Source: Brienomyrus brachyistius (taxonomy: Eukaryota; Chordata; Actinopteri; Osteoglossiformes; Mormyridae). Taken from it: a stretch of 64,000 nucleotides of DNA. Under the pieces are notes generated by a model, which saw only the letters and a list, made by a program, of their open reading frames with translations, did no database searches and had not been told where the DNA came from. Shown piece after piece: positions 1 to 9,793 of the stretch (positions within the stretch are counted from its first letter, which is position 1; every line of letters begins with the position of its first letter). Where the stretch lies: positions 34,588,776-34,652,775 of the forward strand of contig NC_064536.1 of assembly GCF_023856365.1 (NCBI RefSeq). Direction: 5' to 3'. Both the position numbers and the translations under genes were made by a program.

Positions 1-84
1 ATAAACTGTTACATTTATTTAGAAGGCAACAACAAACAGGATGAAATAAAAAAATAATAATCAACACACTCATGTGCCAGTAAT

Positions 85-242
85 TTAATCATTCTTATAA
101 CAGACAGCATTAACCCGAAGGCCCCGCTGGTCAACACAGGCCTGTAAAAATAATTCCATGTCCTCTTGGACCTGAAAACCAAAGAGGAATGGCTCCTTGG
201 ATTCTATGTTGTCTCCATCCAGCACATCCCTTCTGCTGGTTT
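85..242 (-). CDS. Terminal coding exon of unrecognised gene
   Basis: On the minus strand an acceptor preceded by a pyrimidine-rich stretch ends in CTGACAG at 243-249, and the exon starts at 242. The open frame begins ETSRRDVLDG when one base is carried from the previous exon. It runs through an acidic/aromatic stretch (EPFLFGFQVQEDMELF) and ends in NAVCYKND with TAA at 85-87. The 3' UTR follows down to about position 1, with AATAAA at 14-19. An in-frame ATG upstream of the acceptor (267) lies in intron sequence, so I do not use it as a start. No known family is recognised. Confidence 0.55.
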
Positions 243-390
243 CTGTCAGAAGCATAGGAAGAAACATTATTATAACACTTTTTCAGAAGTAAAACAATTT
301 ACTGCTAAAAGTAAGGTTTAAAGTGTGCACTGACCAGGCTAAGTTCCACAGATTTGCGCTTTCTTAGTCTGAATACAGGTGCATGTTCAC

Positions 391-443
391 CTCTCAGCAC
401 AGCCTCTGATTCCTTTGTCCAGTGTGCAAATACCTTCCCATAA
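391..443 (-). CDS. Candidate internal exon of unrecognised gene
   Basis: The acceptor TTATAAG ends at 444-445 and the donor GTGAAC starts at 390. The open frame reads YGKVFAHWTKESEAVLR and leaves one base, which matches the phase required by the terminal exon. The same frame stays open to a second, better-looking donor (GTCAGT at 329-334), giving a longer exon 335-443, but that phase leads to an early stop in the terminal exon. A second acceptor, TATCAG at 461-466, would extend the exon to 460 and add YFSIIS in the same frame. The exon is probably real; its exact edges are not settled. Confidence 0.45.
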
Positions 444-528
444 CTTATAATGGAGAAATACTGATATTAATAATGTGTCTTTAATTTCATTTTTCAGTCA
501 AACTTAACAGATACACACACACACTGAC

Positions 529-593
529 CTTCGGAGATCGAAGTTTTCCATTAGCAGCAGGCACCACCATTTCCGCAATTTCGGCATGTCTAA
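529..593 (-). CDS. Candidate internal exon of unrecognised gene
   Basis: The donor is a clear AAG|GTCAGT (GT at 527-528). Two acceptors are possible. TTAATAG gives start 593 and a frame reading LDMPKLRKWWCLLL that is in phase with both neighbours. TTAG gives start 589. A third reading of the same bases (HAEIAEMVVPAANGKLRSPK) looks more protein-like and would join smoothly to the longer 460-start form of the next exon. That reading cannot be reached from the 672-716 exon without a stop. One of the two is probably an accidental open frame. Confidence 0.35.
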
Positions 594-671
594 CTATTAA
601 AAATCAATTTAGTGTCATTTAGTGACTTCTTTGCACACATACTTTATTGCTCTCTAAAAAGAGCTACTTAC

Positions 672-716
672 TATGGTGTAATAAAAGGGAGCATCCAGCA
701 CCACATATAAAGCAGA
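672..716 (-). CDS. Candidate 45-bp internal exon
   Basis: The acceptor is a T-rich tract ending TTGACAG (717-723) and the donor is a consensus GTAAGT (666-671). The 45-bp exon keeps phase 0 and reads SALYVVLDAPFYYTI. The splice sites are among the strongest of the set. The exon is too short for any domain to be recognised. Confidence 0.5.
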
Positions 717-952
717 CTGTCAATTAAAAAATAAATGTCAATGTTCATGACTTATTCTCAAAAGCATCTTGACAGTCCAAAAATATCTGAATGACGAATC
801 TTACCATCAACATGTAGATGCCACAGTCAACCTCAAAGTCTTGGCTTGGAAACCCCTTTATTATCACAATGGGATAAAACACTCTTTAATCACATTTCAT
901 CAATATACCTGTATTAGAAAATCTCTATATAATCACACACATGATCACATAC

Positions 953-1013
953 CTCCAACTCAAAGCCATTCATTTCAGACCACTCCCCTGGACTGATATT
1001 CTCTGCAAGCTTC
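953..1013 (-). CDS. Candidate internal exon of unrecognised gene
   Basis: The acceptor AAAATAACAG precedes the exon at 1014 and the donor is GAG|GTATGTG (GT at 951-952). With two bases carried in from the 2569-2670 exon it reads L then KLAENISPGEWSEMNGFELE, with no stop, and exits in phase 0. The other two frames contain stops. This is the last exon before the array A boundary at 1043, so the intron between it and the exon at 2569 spans the array edge. Confidence 0.5.
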
Positions 1014-1163
1014 CTGTTATTTTAAGATATAACATACAGAAATTACTGCTAGTACAAATAAAGTATTAATTGTTAACAACTGTTAACTGTTAATGCTGCA
1101 GCAGCATGCTCTTTATAAACAGGCTTAAAAACACAGCCTGTACACAATTAGCAAAATGTGAAA

Positions 1164-1681
1164 GGGTCAGTCCGTGCCAAATCAACCAATGTCCAGAAAA
1201 GTTCCATGCGCATCATTCCTGATTTTGATGAAAACTTGGTATTTTGATCCTTATAGAGAACACTGAAAATTCCCCAAGTTTTATTGAAAAATTCAGATGC
1301 AGTCCAAAGTGAACCAAAAACTGATGTTTGCAAGTCCATAGCTTTGAAGTGCTTCCCGTGAGCTTAATTTTAATGCCAGATTCTGAAAGAGCAGGGAAAA
1401 GTATACCAGGAGAGCAATTTTCAGCTCTCTAGCATGCTTAGAAGCGAACATATGGTCTCTTGAAAACCCTTACAAATTACATGCGTGATTCGTGAGTGCA
1501 AAAAAGGGGCGTGGCACCCAAATTTGAAAGGGCCATAACTTTGGACTGCATCAGAATTTTTCAATAAAACTTGGGGAATTTCCAGTGTTCTCTATAAGGA
1601 TCAAATTTTAAATACCAAGTTTTCATCAAAACCAGGAATGATGCCCATGGAGCCCCTGGTTGATTTGGCATGGACTGACCC
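1164..1681. mobile_element. Fold-back element with ~150-bp inverted arms (copy 1)
   Basis: The left arm begins GGGTCAGTCCGTGCCAAATC (1164) and its imperfect reverse complement ends at 1681. The arms run to about 1312 and back from about 1537, with a roughly 220-bp unrelated centre. The flanks on both sides read GAAA, compatible with a 4-bp target duplication. No transposase is encoded, so this is a non-autonomous DNA element of unassigned superfamily. A 63-codon ORF (1148-1339) simply runs through the left arm and is not a gene. Confidence 0.75.
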
Positions 1682-2568
1682 GAAAGTACATTCATATGCT
1701 TAGTCTTGATCAACCTCTACAGAAGTTCTGTAATTTCTGTTTCATCATATTTTAACATTTACAGCATTTAGCTGACACATTTATTCAGACTGAACTGCAC
1801 TGCCCAATTATAACGACAATTTAATGACATAATTTGGTAACTATATCGGATAAACCAATTCTACTGTCAGAACTCATCTTCTAGGTGTTTTAATACTATT
1901 ATTTAAATATCTGATTTAACATCTGATGTATCACCTTTTAATCAAAAGGCTGTACTCCACAGTACAGGTCTGTCAAGTAAGCATGTGAATTCACTGAATA
2001 AACTGAAGACATGCTGAACACAAAATAGATCAGAACGTGATCTAAAATGTACTTAACCTGGAACACTGAACAGGTTCCTGCACACTAACATAAACAGAAA
2101 ATTGACCTCAAGAGTGACACATATTGGTGGCCACCAAATCATGTCCTTTTCTTAGCACATCATGAGTCGAGAAAGAACATTTCTTTTATACCTGGCTTCA
2201 TCACCTAAGAGACAGTTACTCAAGGTGTTAAGCAATGCCATTGCAATAACAGTCAGTCAATGATTCACAGTAGTTGCCCATGGCTTAAAATGCGTAAATT
2301 AAAGCTGTACCAAGATGTAACTGACACAATTACAATAAAATCTTAAAATCCTAACATCCTCAGACTTTTGGGCTTTTATTCGGTTAAGTGTATTGTATGG
2401 TATTGATGTGCTCCTACATACACAAAGCTAAAAATGCCCAGGAGTCCATAGTGGGAACACAATAATGTCCTTCCTCTCTGCATCATTCTGAAATGGAGAT
2501 CAATATTTTACATGAAGTACTCTTACACTAGTTCTAAATAATAATCACCCAGGAAAATTTGTACTTAC

Positions 2569-2670
2569 AGGAAGGGATTGAAGTGGCTCACAGTTGTAGG
2601 GAGGAAGCCAAGTCCGGGTGACAATGTACCTTGTCCCGGCATGGTAGTGTGCACCGCCGTATAATTTTGT
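2569..2670 (-). CDS. Candidate exon with putative start codon
   Basis: The acceptor GCTTACAG and the donor CCT|GTAAGTAC bound a 102-bp exon. An ATG at 2640-2642 in an ACCATGCC context starts MPGQGTLSPGLGFLPTTVSH and leaves two bases, matching the phase of the exon at 953-1013. The whole exon is also open in the frame reading LYGGAHYHAGTRYIV, but that frame does not continue into 953-1013. Because it lies in array A, the exon recurs at 6890-6991, 11199-11300 and 15508-15609. Only this copy is next to the downstream exons. Confidence 0.5.
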
Positions 2671-2968
2671 CTGTAAGCAAAAATATACTAGTATAAATCA
2701 ACTGAATGAAATTATATTTAAGCAATTTATTCCATACTGATAGCATGCATATGAAAAAGGTCTAAGTAAAATATTAAAAGCCTCTAAAATAAACTGAAAA
2801 CCTGAGACAAACCACAGAGATCAACAAACGATGTTTATTAAAAACAATGCTTATTACTATCTACTTGTCATGTTGGTGAAATTATTAAAAGAATTTGTTA
2901 TAAAGATTATCGAAAATATGTAGTAAAAATCAACAAACTCACTGCGCATGAAATCGGATGCAACATAC

Positions 2969-3053
2969 CTTGAAAAAGCAAAGCCGCTTTTAAACGGGGA
3001 TCCATGTTTACAATTTGGTTTATAAAACAATGTTCCTTTTAATGTAATGGCAA
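2969..3053 (-). CDS. Candidate 85-bp upstream exon
   Basis: A strong acceptor (a T-rich tract ending GATATTACAG) and the donor CAAG|GTATG define 2969-3053. One frame (AITLKGTLFYKPNCKHG...) is open throughout and continues in phase into the MPGQG frame of the next exon via QNYTAVHTT. No upstream ATG in that frame was found in the candidate first exon. The exon is therefore either part of a longer coding region with an unseen start, or 5' UTR. An internal ATG (MDPRLKAALLFQ) leads to a stop in the next exon. Confidence 0.4.
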
Positions 3054-3324
3054 CTGTAATATCAGAAAACACAATACAAAGTGTAAGGATTACTGCGCCT
3101 ACGGCTTCTAACTAAATACACGTAACTGTCAGATGGTTAATAAGACTTTGCAGCAAAACGAGCAAAAATACATTTTTTTTTTAAAGTAAACATTAAACGT
3201 TTTCATGGAAAGCCAGCTCTATATGACAAGTGCTAAAACAGCTCGTCAAGCAACATAACGTTAGACTCAAATATTGTGTGCACACGATATTATTTTTATA
3301 TGTTTGTCGCGTCGCTTAACTTAC

Positions 3325-3410
3325 TTCAGGTTCGAAGACTTAGTCCAGACTCTCTCTTGGTACAAACACAGTGTAGATGGCGTGTTTCCTGTGGAGCTCC
3401 ATTTTACGGC
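3325..3410 (-). other. Candidate first exon, 5' UTR
   Basis: A consensus donor GTAAGT (3319-3324) on the minus strand ends a likely first exon at 3325. The upstream edge is not visible and 3410 is only a guess. The exon contains a short 20-codon ORF (starts MELHRKHAIY) that stops before the donor and could act as an upstream ORF. The donor recurs at 7646, 11955 and 16264 in the other complete array A copies. Confidence 0.35.
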
Positions 3411-3490
3411 GTAAAGATTAGCCCCACTTTACGTTCTTAAAGATCACGTGTTTCCTGTGGAGCTGACATATTTCCTGTGGAGTTCCACTC
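3385..3490 (-). promoter_or_regulatory. Putative promoter with three ETS-like repeats
   Basis: TTTCCTGTGGAG occurs at 3385-3396, 3451-3462 and 3471-3482. Read on the minus strand this is CTCCACAGGAAA, containing the ETS-family core GGAA in an ACAGGAAA context. A CACGTG E-box (3445-3450) abuts the second copy. The cluster sits just upstream of the candidate first exon of the minus-strand gene, and CpG-rich sequence follows to about 3800. Equivalent clusters lie at about 7706-7811, 12015-12120 and 16324-16429. Promoter function is an inference from position and motifs. Confidence 0.4.
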
Positions 3491-4438
3491 TACAGTCTTC
3501 TGCAGCTGGACCCTCTTGAAAACATCCGAGAATTTCCCCACTCAAAGTAAGTGTAAACAAAATGGCTGGAAAACGGCATCTGCGCCGAGGGTTCCCGAGT
3601 GGTTCCGAATCGACAATCGTCGATGTGGAATGCACGGGAAATTCAAATTTCGTCATTCTTGGGCGTTTTCCATGCGATTTTTACGAAATAAAAATTTTAC
3701 AAAAATTCGGGTCGGAGGCATTTCGGCGGGTCGGGAGGGGACGAGAACCAATTTTTTTTTTTAAGTGGCCTAAAGGAAGGGGGAGAACTCAGTACTAACC
3801 GGAGCGTGCATCGCCTGGCACTTATCGGGACTCAGTGTTGGTCTCCTGCCTGGACTGAAAGGGGCTCCCCAGTCTGTGTGTGAAGGTGGGTGATGACGGC
3901 ACGTCCGATTGTGAATAGCTTTGCAGCTGCTGATGCATTTTAATCATTAGAGGGACTTGTGAAGAAGGAGGTGCCGCCTATTAATGTTGCTTGCTTATGG
4001 CGTTATGAGCCCTGAGTGTGCATCGGTCAGAATGCATCAGTCCGTCGTTCCACCAGCCTTTATTAACAAGAGCAACTTGCTTTCGTGGGGATATACGTGT
4101 GGTTCTGCAACAACCAAATTGAACTCCCGGTAAACATCACACACCGCCAAATAACAGCAATTATCTCGTTCCGGAATGATAAATTAACAGCCTTTTATAT
4201 TTAAACAATATTTAAATGAGTTAGCACAATAGCTCTGCAGCCGACTTAGCATGGGCTGACTGCACTAAGAACGCAATGTTATGCCATCCTTCATAAATAA
4301 GGTATTTAAACATACTTAAAATGCAGAACTTAAATCATAAACATAATAAAGGATTACAGTTAAGGGAGCAAACGTTAACCAAATACAAACGTACGGCTCT
4401 TGGACTGAACAAGTATGGAAGATTATAAGCACAAAAAT

Positions 4439-4902
4439 TCAAATGGCAATTCATTTTGCAATTGTCAATTCAATATTCAATCAGAGCATGCATTTCTCAT
4501 TTCAATATTTAATCTGTGCATGTAATTTGAAAATATATTTTGCAATCGGCAATTCAATGTGCAAAGTGCTTATGCAATCCTTAATTAATTTCATAATGTT
4601 TTGAATAAAAAATAGAATGACAATTCACTGAATTGCATTTCGTTTTGCCATGGGCTTTTTGCCTCTTTACTCAAATGGAAATTCATTTGGCAATTGTCAA
4701 TTCAATATTCAATCAGAGCACGCATTTGTCATTTCAATATTTAATCTGTGCATGTAATTTGAAAATACATTCTGCAATCGGCATTTCAATGTGCAAAGTG
4801 CTTATGAAATCCTTAATTCATTTAAAAATATTTTGAATAACAAATAGAATAACAAATCACTGAATTGCATTTCGTATTACCATGGGCTTGTTGCCTCTTT
4901 AT
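4439..4902. repeat. 232-bp direct repeat, two copies (unit 1)
   Basis: TCAAATGG starts at 4439, 4671 and 4903, giving two 232-bp copies and the start of a third. The sequence is AT-rich, with CAATTGTCAATTCAATATTC and a GCATTTCGTTTTGCCATGGGC-like block. It has no coding potential beyond short accidental ORFs and is of unknown origin. Confidence 0.8.
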
Positions 4903-4988
4903 TCAAATGGCAATGGCGTCCCCGGGAATTGCATTGCATGTTCGGGAGAAAACTCAATTTGCAATTCCCAACTGTCAGACCGCTCATC

Positions 4989-5364
4989 AAGGTGGACCTT
5001 CATTAACGACGTCACTTCCTTGTGCCCTCAATGGCCACCACAGGTATCTCGATGGCATGTCTCCCCAATCTGCGTGTAACCAACTGCGTGACTTGATGTA
5101 ACGCCTGAGCTACATTAGTTTGCACCCTTCTCGTATCAAGTCCAGTTAAGATTGTAAGTTCCTCTACCCTCTGTGACAACACAAACAACCTATCAAACGC
5201 ATCTACTGCTGATACCCGATTAATTTCCATGTCATCTGCTAAGGCAGAAATATTTACTGCAAGCTCTTCTGCTGCCATTACTCATTCTAACTAAACGAAC
5301 AAATCCGTTGAATGCTAACGAGGCCCTAAACAAGGAAGTGACGTCGTTAATGAAGGTCCACCTT
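4989..5364. mobile_element. 376-bp element with 35-bp terminal inverted repeats (unit 1)
   Basis: The left terminus AAGGTGGACCTTCATTAACG (4989-5023 in full) is perfectly repeated in reverse complement at 5330-5364. The TIR includes TGACGTC. The small size and perfect TIRs fit a MITE or a cut-down DNA transposon. The bases outside the ends (TCA on the left, TTA on the right) would suit a 3-bp TWA-type target site only loosely, so a Harbinger relation is only a guess. The right end coincides with the array A unit boundary. Confidence 0.7.
5012..5278 (-). CDS. 88-residue ORF filling the TIR element
   Basis: The ORF starts MAAEELAVNISALADDMEIN and fills most of the element interior, ending inside the far TIR. 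The sequence is heptad-rich and charged (RVEELTILTGLDTRRV, NVAQALHQVTQLV), consistent with a helical or coiled-coil segment. It has no DDE motif. It is unbroken in all four copies (9321-9587, 13630-13896, 17951-18217), with one visible change: Leu at residue 31 here against Ser elsewhere. It could be the tail of a transposon-encoded accessory protein left after internal deletion, or an accidental ORF. No family is recognised. Confidence 0.3.
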   Translation of the reverse strand: MAAEELAVNISALADDMEINRVSAVDAFDRLFVLSQRVEELTILTGLDTRRVQTNVAQALHQVTQLVTRRLGRHAIEIPVVAIEGTRK

Positions 5365-5484
5365 TACTGCTAGTACAAATAAAGTATTAATTGTTAACAA
5401 CTGTTAACTGTTAATGCTGCAGCAGCATGCTCTTTATAAACAGGCTTAAAAACACAGCCTGTACACAATTAGCAAAATGTGAAA

Positions 5485-6002
5485 GGGTCAGTCCGTGCCA
5501 AATCAACCAACGTCCAGAAAAGTTCCATGCGCATCATTCCTGATTTTGATGAAAACTTGGTATTTTGATCCTTATAGAGAACACTGAAAATTCCCCAAGT
5601 TTTATTGAAAAATTCAGATGCAGTCCAAAGTGAACCAAAAACTGATGTTTGCAAGTCCATAGCTTTGAAGTGCTTCCCGTGAGCTTAATTTTAATGCCAG
5701 ATTCTGAAAGAGCAGGGAAAAGTATACCAGGAGAGCAATTTTCAGCTCTCTAGCATGCTTAGAAGCGAACATATGGTCTCTTGAAAACCCTTACAAATTA
5801 CATGCGTGATTCGTGAGTGCAAAAAAGGGGCGTGGCACCCAAATTTGAAAGGGCCATAACTTTGGACTGCATCAGAATTTTTCAATAAAACTTGGGGAAT
5901 TTCCAGTGTTCTCTATAAGGATCAAATTTTAAATACCAAGTTTTCATCAAAACCAGGAATGATGCCCATGGAGCCCCTGGTTGATTTGGCATGGACTGAC
6001 CC
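5485..6002. mobile_element. Fold-back element (copy 2)
   Basis: Same element at the equivalent place in array A unit 2, with the same GAAA flanks. It arose by array amplification, not by a separate insertion. Confidence 0.75.
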
Positions 6003-6889
6003 GAAAGTACATTCATATGCTTAGTCTTGATCAACCTCTACAGAAGTTCTGTAATTTCTGTTTCATCATATTTTAACATTTACAGCATTTAGCTGACACA
6101 TTTATTCAGACTGAACTGCACTGCCCAATTATAACGACAATTTAATGACATAATTTGGTAACTATATCGGATAAACCAATTCTACTGTCAGAACTCATCT
6201 TCTAGGTGTTTTAATACTATTATTTAAATATCTGATTTAACATCTGATGTATCACCTTTTAATCAAAAGGCTGTACTCCACAGTACAGGTCTGTCAAGTA
6301 AGCATGTGAATTCACTGAATAAACTGAAGACATGCTGAACACAAAATAGATCAGAACGTGATCTAAAATGTACTTAACCTGGAACACTGAACAGGTTCCT
6401 GCACACTAACATAAACAGAAAATTGACCTCAAGAGTGACACATATTGGTGGCCACCAAATCATGTCCTTTTCTTAGCACATCATGAGTCGAGAAAGAACA
6501 TTTCTTTTATACCTGGCTTCATCACCTAAGAGACAGTTACTCAAGGTGTTAAGCAATGCCATTGCAATAACAGTCAGTCAATGATTCACAGTAGTTGCCC
6601 ATGGCTTAAAATGCGTAAATTAAAGCTGTACCAAGATGTAACTGACACAATTACAATAAAATCTTAAAATCCTAACATCCTCAGACTTTTGGGCTTTTAT
6701 TCGGTTAAGTGTATTGTATGGTATTGATGTGCTCCTACATACACAAAGCTAAAAATGCCCAGGAGTCCATAGTGGGAACACAATAATGTCCTTCCTCTCT
6801 GCATCATTCTGAAATGGAGATCAATATTTTACATGAAGTACTCTTACACTAGTTCTAAATAATAATCACCCAGGAAAATTTGTACTTAC

Positions 6890-7646
6890 AGGAAGGGATT
6901 GAAGTGGCTCACAGTTGTAGGGAGGAAGCCAAGTCCGGGTGACAATGTACCTTGTCCCGGCATGGTAGTGTGCACCGCCGTATAATTTTGTCTGTAAGCA
7001 AAAATATACTAGTATAAATCAACTGAATGAAATTATATTTAAGCAATTTATTCCATACTGATAGCATGCATATGAAAAAGGTCTAAGTAAAATATTAAAA
7101 GCCTCTAAAATAAACTGAAAACCTGAGACAAACCACAGAGATCAACAAACGATGTTTATTAAAAACAATGCTTATTACTATCTACTTGTCATGTTGGTGA
7201 AATTATTAAAAGAATTTGTTATAAAGATTATCGAAAATATGTAGTAAAAATCAACAAACTCACTGCGCATGAAATCGGATGCAACATACCTTGAAAAAGC
7301 AAAGCCGCTTTTAAACGGGGATCCATGTTTACAATTTGGTTTATAAAACAATGTTCCTTTTAATGTAATGGCAACTGTAATATCAGAAAACACAATACAA
7401 AGTGTAAGGATTACTGCGCCTACGGCTTCTAACTAAATACACGTAACTGTCAGATGGTTAATAAGACTTTGCAGCAAAACGAGCAAAAATACATTTTTTT
7501 TTTAAAGTAAACATTAAACGTTTTCATGGAAAGCCAGCTCTATATGACAAGTGCTAAAACAGCTCGTCAAGCAACATAACGTTAGACTCAAATATTGTGT
7601 GCACACGATATTATTTTTATATGTTTGTCGCGTCGCTTAACTTACT
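6890..7646 (-). pseudogene. Orphan 5'-exon fragment, array A copy 2
   Basis: This duplicates the candidate exons at 2569-2670 (here 6890-6991) and 2969-3053 (here 7290-7374) and the first-exon donor (7646), with the splice signals preserved. Downstream on the minus strand the next sequence is the transposon-like element and another unit, not the 3' exons. A transcript starting here cannot reach exons 953-1013 to 85-242 without first reading through copy 1. Confidence 0.45.
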
Positions 7647-8759
7647 TCAGGTTCGAAGACTTAGTCCAGACTCTCTCTTGGTACAAACACAGTGTAGATG
7701 GCGTGTTTCCTGTGGAGCTCCATTTTACGGCGTAAAGATTAGCCCCACTTTACGTTCTTAAAGATCACGTGTTTCCTGTGGAGCTGACATATTTCCTGTG
7801 GAGTTCCACTCTACAGTCTTCTGCAGCTGGACCCTCTTGAAAACATCCGAGAATTTCCCCACTCAAAGTAAGTGTAAACAAAATGGCTGGAAAACGGCAT
7901 CTGCGCCGAGGGTTCCCGAGTGGTTCCGAATCGACAATCGTCGATGTGGAATGCACGGGAAATTCAAATTTCGTCATTCTTGGGCGTTTTCCATGCGATT
8001 TTTACGAAATAAAAATTTTAAAAAAATTCGGGTCGGAGGCATTTCGGCGGGTCGGGAGGGGACGAGAACCAATTTTTTTTTTTAAGTGGCCTAAAGGAAG
8101 GGGGAGAACTCAGTACTAACCGGAGCGTGCATCGCCTGGCACTTATCGGGACTCAGTGTTGGTCTCCTGCCTGGACTGAAAGGGGCTCCCCAGTCTGTGT
8201 GTGAAGGTGGGTGATGATGGCACGTCCGATTGTGAATAGCTTTGCAGCTGCTGATGCATTTTAATCATTAGAGGGACTTGTGAAGAAGGAGGTGCCGCCT
8301 ATTAATGTTGCTTGCTTATGGCGTTATGAGCCCTGAGTGTGCATCGGTCAGAATGCATCAGTCCGTCGTTCCACCAGCCTTTATTAACAAGAGCAACTTG
8401 CTTTCGTGGGGATATACGTGTGGTTCTGCAACAACCAAATTGAACTCCCGGTAAACATCACACACCGCCAAATAACAGCAATTATCTCGTTCCGGAATGA
8501 TAAATTAACAGCCTTTTATATTTAAACAATATTTAAATGAGTTAGCACAATAGCTCTGCAGCCGACTTAGCATGGGCTGACTGCACTAAGAACGCAATGT
8601 TATGCCATCCTTCATAAATAAGGTATTTAAACATACTTAAAATGCAGAACTTAAATCATAAACATAATAAAGGATTACAGTTAAGGGAGCAAACGTTAAC
8701 CAAATACAAACGTACGGCTCTTGGACTGAACAAGTATGGAAGATTATAAGCACAAAAAT

Positions 8760-9211
8760 TCAAATGGCAATTCATTTTGCAATTGTCAATTCAATATTCA
8801 ATCAGAGCATGCATTTCTCATTTCAATATTTAATCTGTGCATGTAATTTGAAAATATATTTTGCAATCGGCAATTCAATGTGCAAAGTGCTTATGCAATC
8901 CTTAATTAATTTCATAATGTTTTGAATAAAAAATAGAATGACAATTCACTGAATTGCATTTCGTTTTGCCATGGGCTTTTTGCCTCTTTACTCAAATGGA
9001 AATTCATTTGGCAATTGTCAATTCAATATTCAATCAGAGCACGCATTTGTCATTTCAATATTTAATCTGTGCATGTAATTTGAAAATACATTCTGCAATC
9101 GGCATTTCAATGTGCAAAGTGCTTATGAAATCCTTAATTCATTTAAAAATATTTTGAATAACAAATCACTGAATTGCATTTCGTATTACCATGGGCTTGT
9201 TGCCTCTTTAT
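8760..9211. repeat. 232-bp direct repeat (unit 2)
   Basis: Equivalent repeat in unit 2. The second copy is 12 bp shorter because it lacks the AATAGAATAACA duplication. Confidence 0.8.
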
Positions 9212-9297
9212 TCAAATGGCAATGGCGTCCCCGGGAATTGCATTGCATGTTCGGGAGAAAACTCAATTTGCAATTCCCAACTGTCAGACCGCTCATC

Positions 9298-9673
9298 AAG
9301 GTGGACCTTCATTAACGACGTCACTTCCTTGTGCCCTCAATGGCCACCACAGGTATCTCGATGGCATGTCTCCCCAATCTGCGTGTAACCAACTGCGTGA
9401 CTTGATGTAACGCCTGAGCTACATTAGTTTGCACCCTTCTCGTATCAAGTCCAGTTAAGATTGTAAGTTCCTCTACCCTCTGTGACAACACAAACGACCT
9501 ATCAAACGCATCTACTGCTGATACCCGATTAATTTCCATGTCATCTGCTAAGGCAGAAATATTTACTGCAAGCTCTTCTGCTGCCATTACTCATTCTAAC
9601 TAAACGAACAAATCCGTTGAATGCTAACGAGGCCCTAAACAAGGAAGTGACGTCGTTAATGAAGGTCCACCTT
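9298..9673. mobile_element. 35-bp-TIR element (unit 2)
   Basis: Same element with both TIRs intact, ending at the unit 2/3 boundary. Confidence 0.7.
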
Positions 9674-9793
9674 TACTGCTAGTACAAATAAAGTATTAAT
9701 TGTTAACAACTGTTAACTGTTAATGCTGCAGCAGCATGCTCTTTATAAACAGGCTTAAAAACACAGCCTGTACACAATTAGCAAAATGTGAAA

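Larger units (their letters stand above)
14..2642 (-). other. Unrecognised spliced gene, minus strand
   Basis: A chain of candidate exons on the minus strand can be joined in a single open frame. The parts are 2569-2642 (from ATG), 953-1013, 672-716, 529-593, 391-443 and 85-242 (to TAA). Their lengths of 74, 61, 45, 65, 53 and 158 bases sum to 456, exactly 152 codons including the stop, giving a 151-residue product. Each boundary has GT/AG and several donors are strong (GTAAGT, GTATGT, GTCAGT nearby). The start ATG sits in an ACCATGCC context. The transcript end is supported by AATAAA on the minus strand at 14-19. I do not recognise the protein and see no domain. The 529-593 and 391-443 joins are the weakest, because alternative acceptors and donors give other readings. 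The 5' part lies in array A and the 3' part is single-copy. The product could equally be a non-coding or decayed transcript. Confidence 0.5.
1043..5363. repeat. Array A unit 1, 4321 bp
   Basis: This is the only A unit contiguous with the single-copy 3' exons of the minus-strand gene. It holds a fold-back element, exons at 2569 and 2969, the promoter-like region, a 232-bp tandem repeat and the inverted-repeat element. Between 3800 and 4430 I see no gene or recognisable element. Confidence 0.9.
5364..9672. repeat. Array A unit 2, 4309 bp
   Basis: Same layout as unit 1, lacking the 12-bp AATAGAATAACA duplication. It shares GATGATGG near 8214 and AAAAAATTC near 8020 with unit 3. Confidence 0.9.

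Noticed and set aside
769..996. 75-codon plus-strand ORF in the single-copy region
   Set aside because: It overlaps the better-supported minus-strand exon 953-1013 and has low-complexity His/Thr-rich composition.
1148..1339. 63-codon ORF present in all five A units
   Set aside because: It runs through one arm of the fold-back element.
3477..3798. Two overlapping plus-strand ORFs (95 and 78 codons) in array A
   Set aside because: They lie in a GC-richer promoter-like tract and have no splice support or recognisable motif. CpG-rich DNA has few stops, so they are probably accidental.
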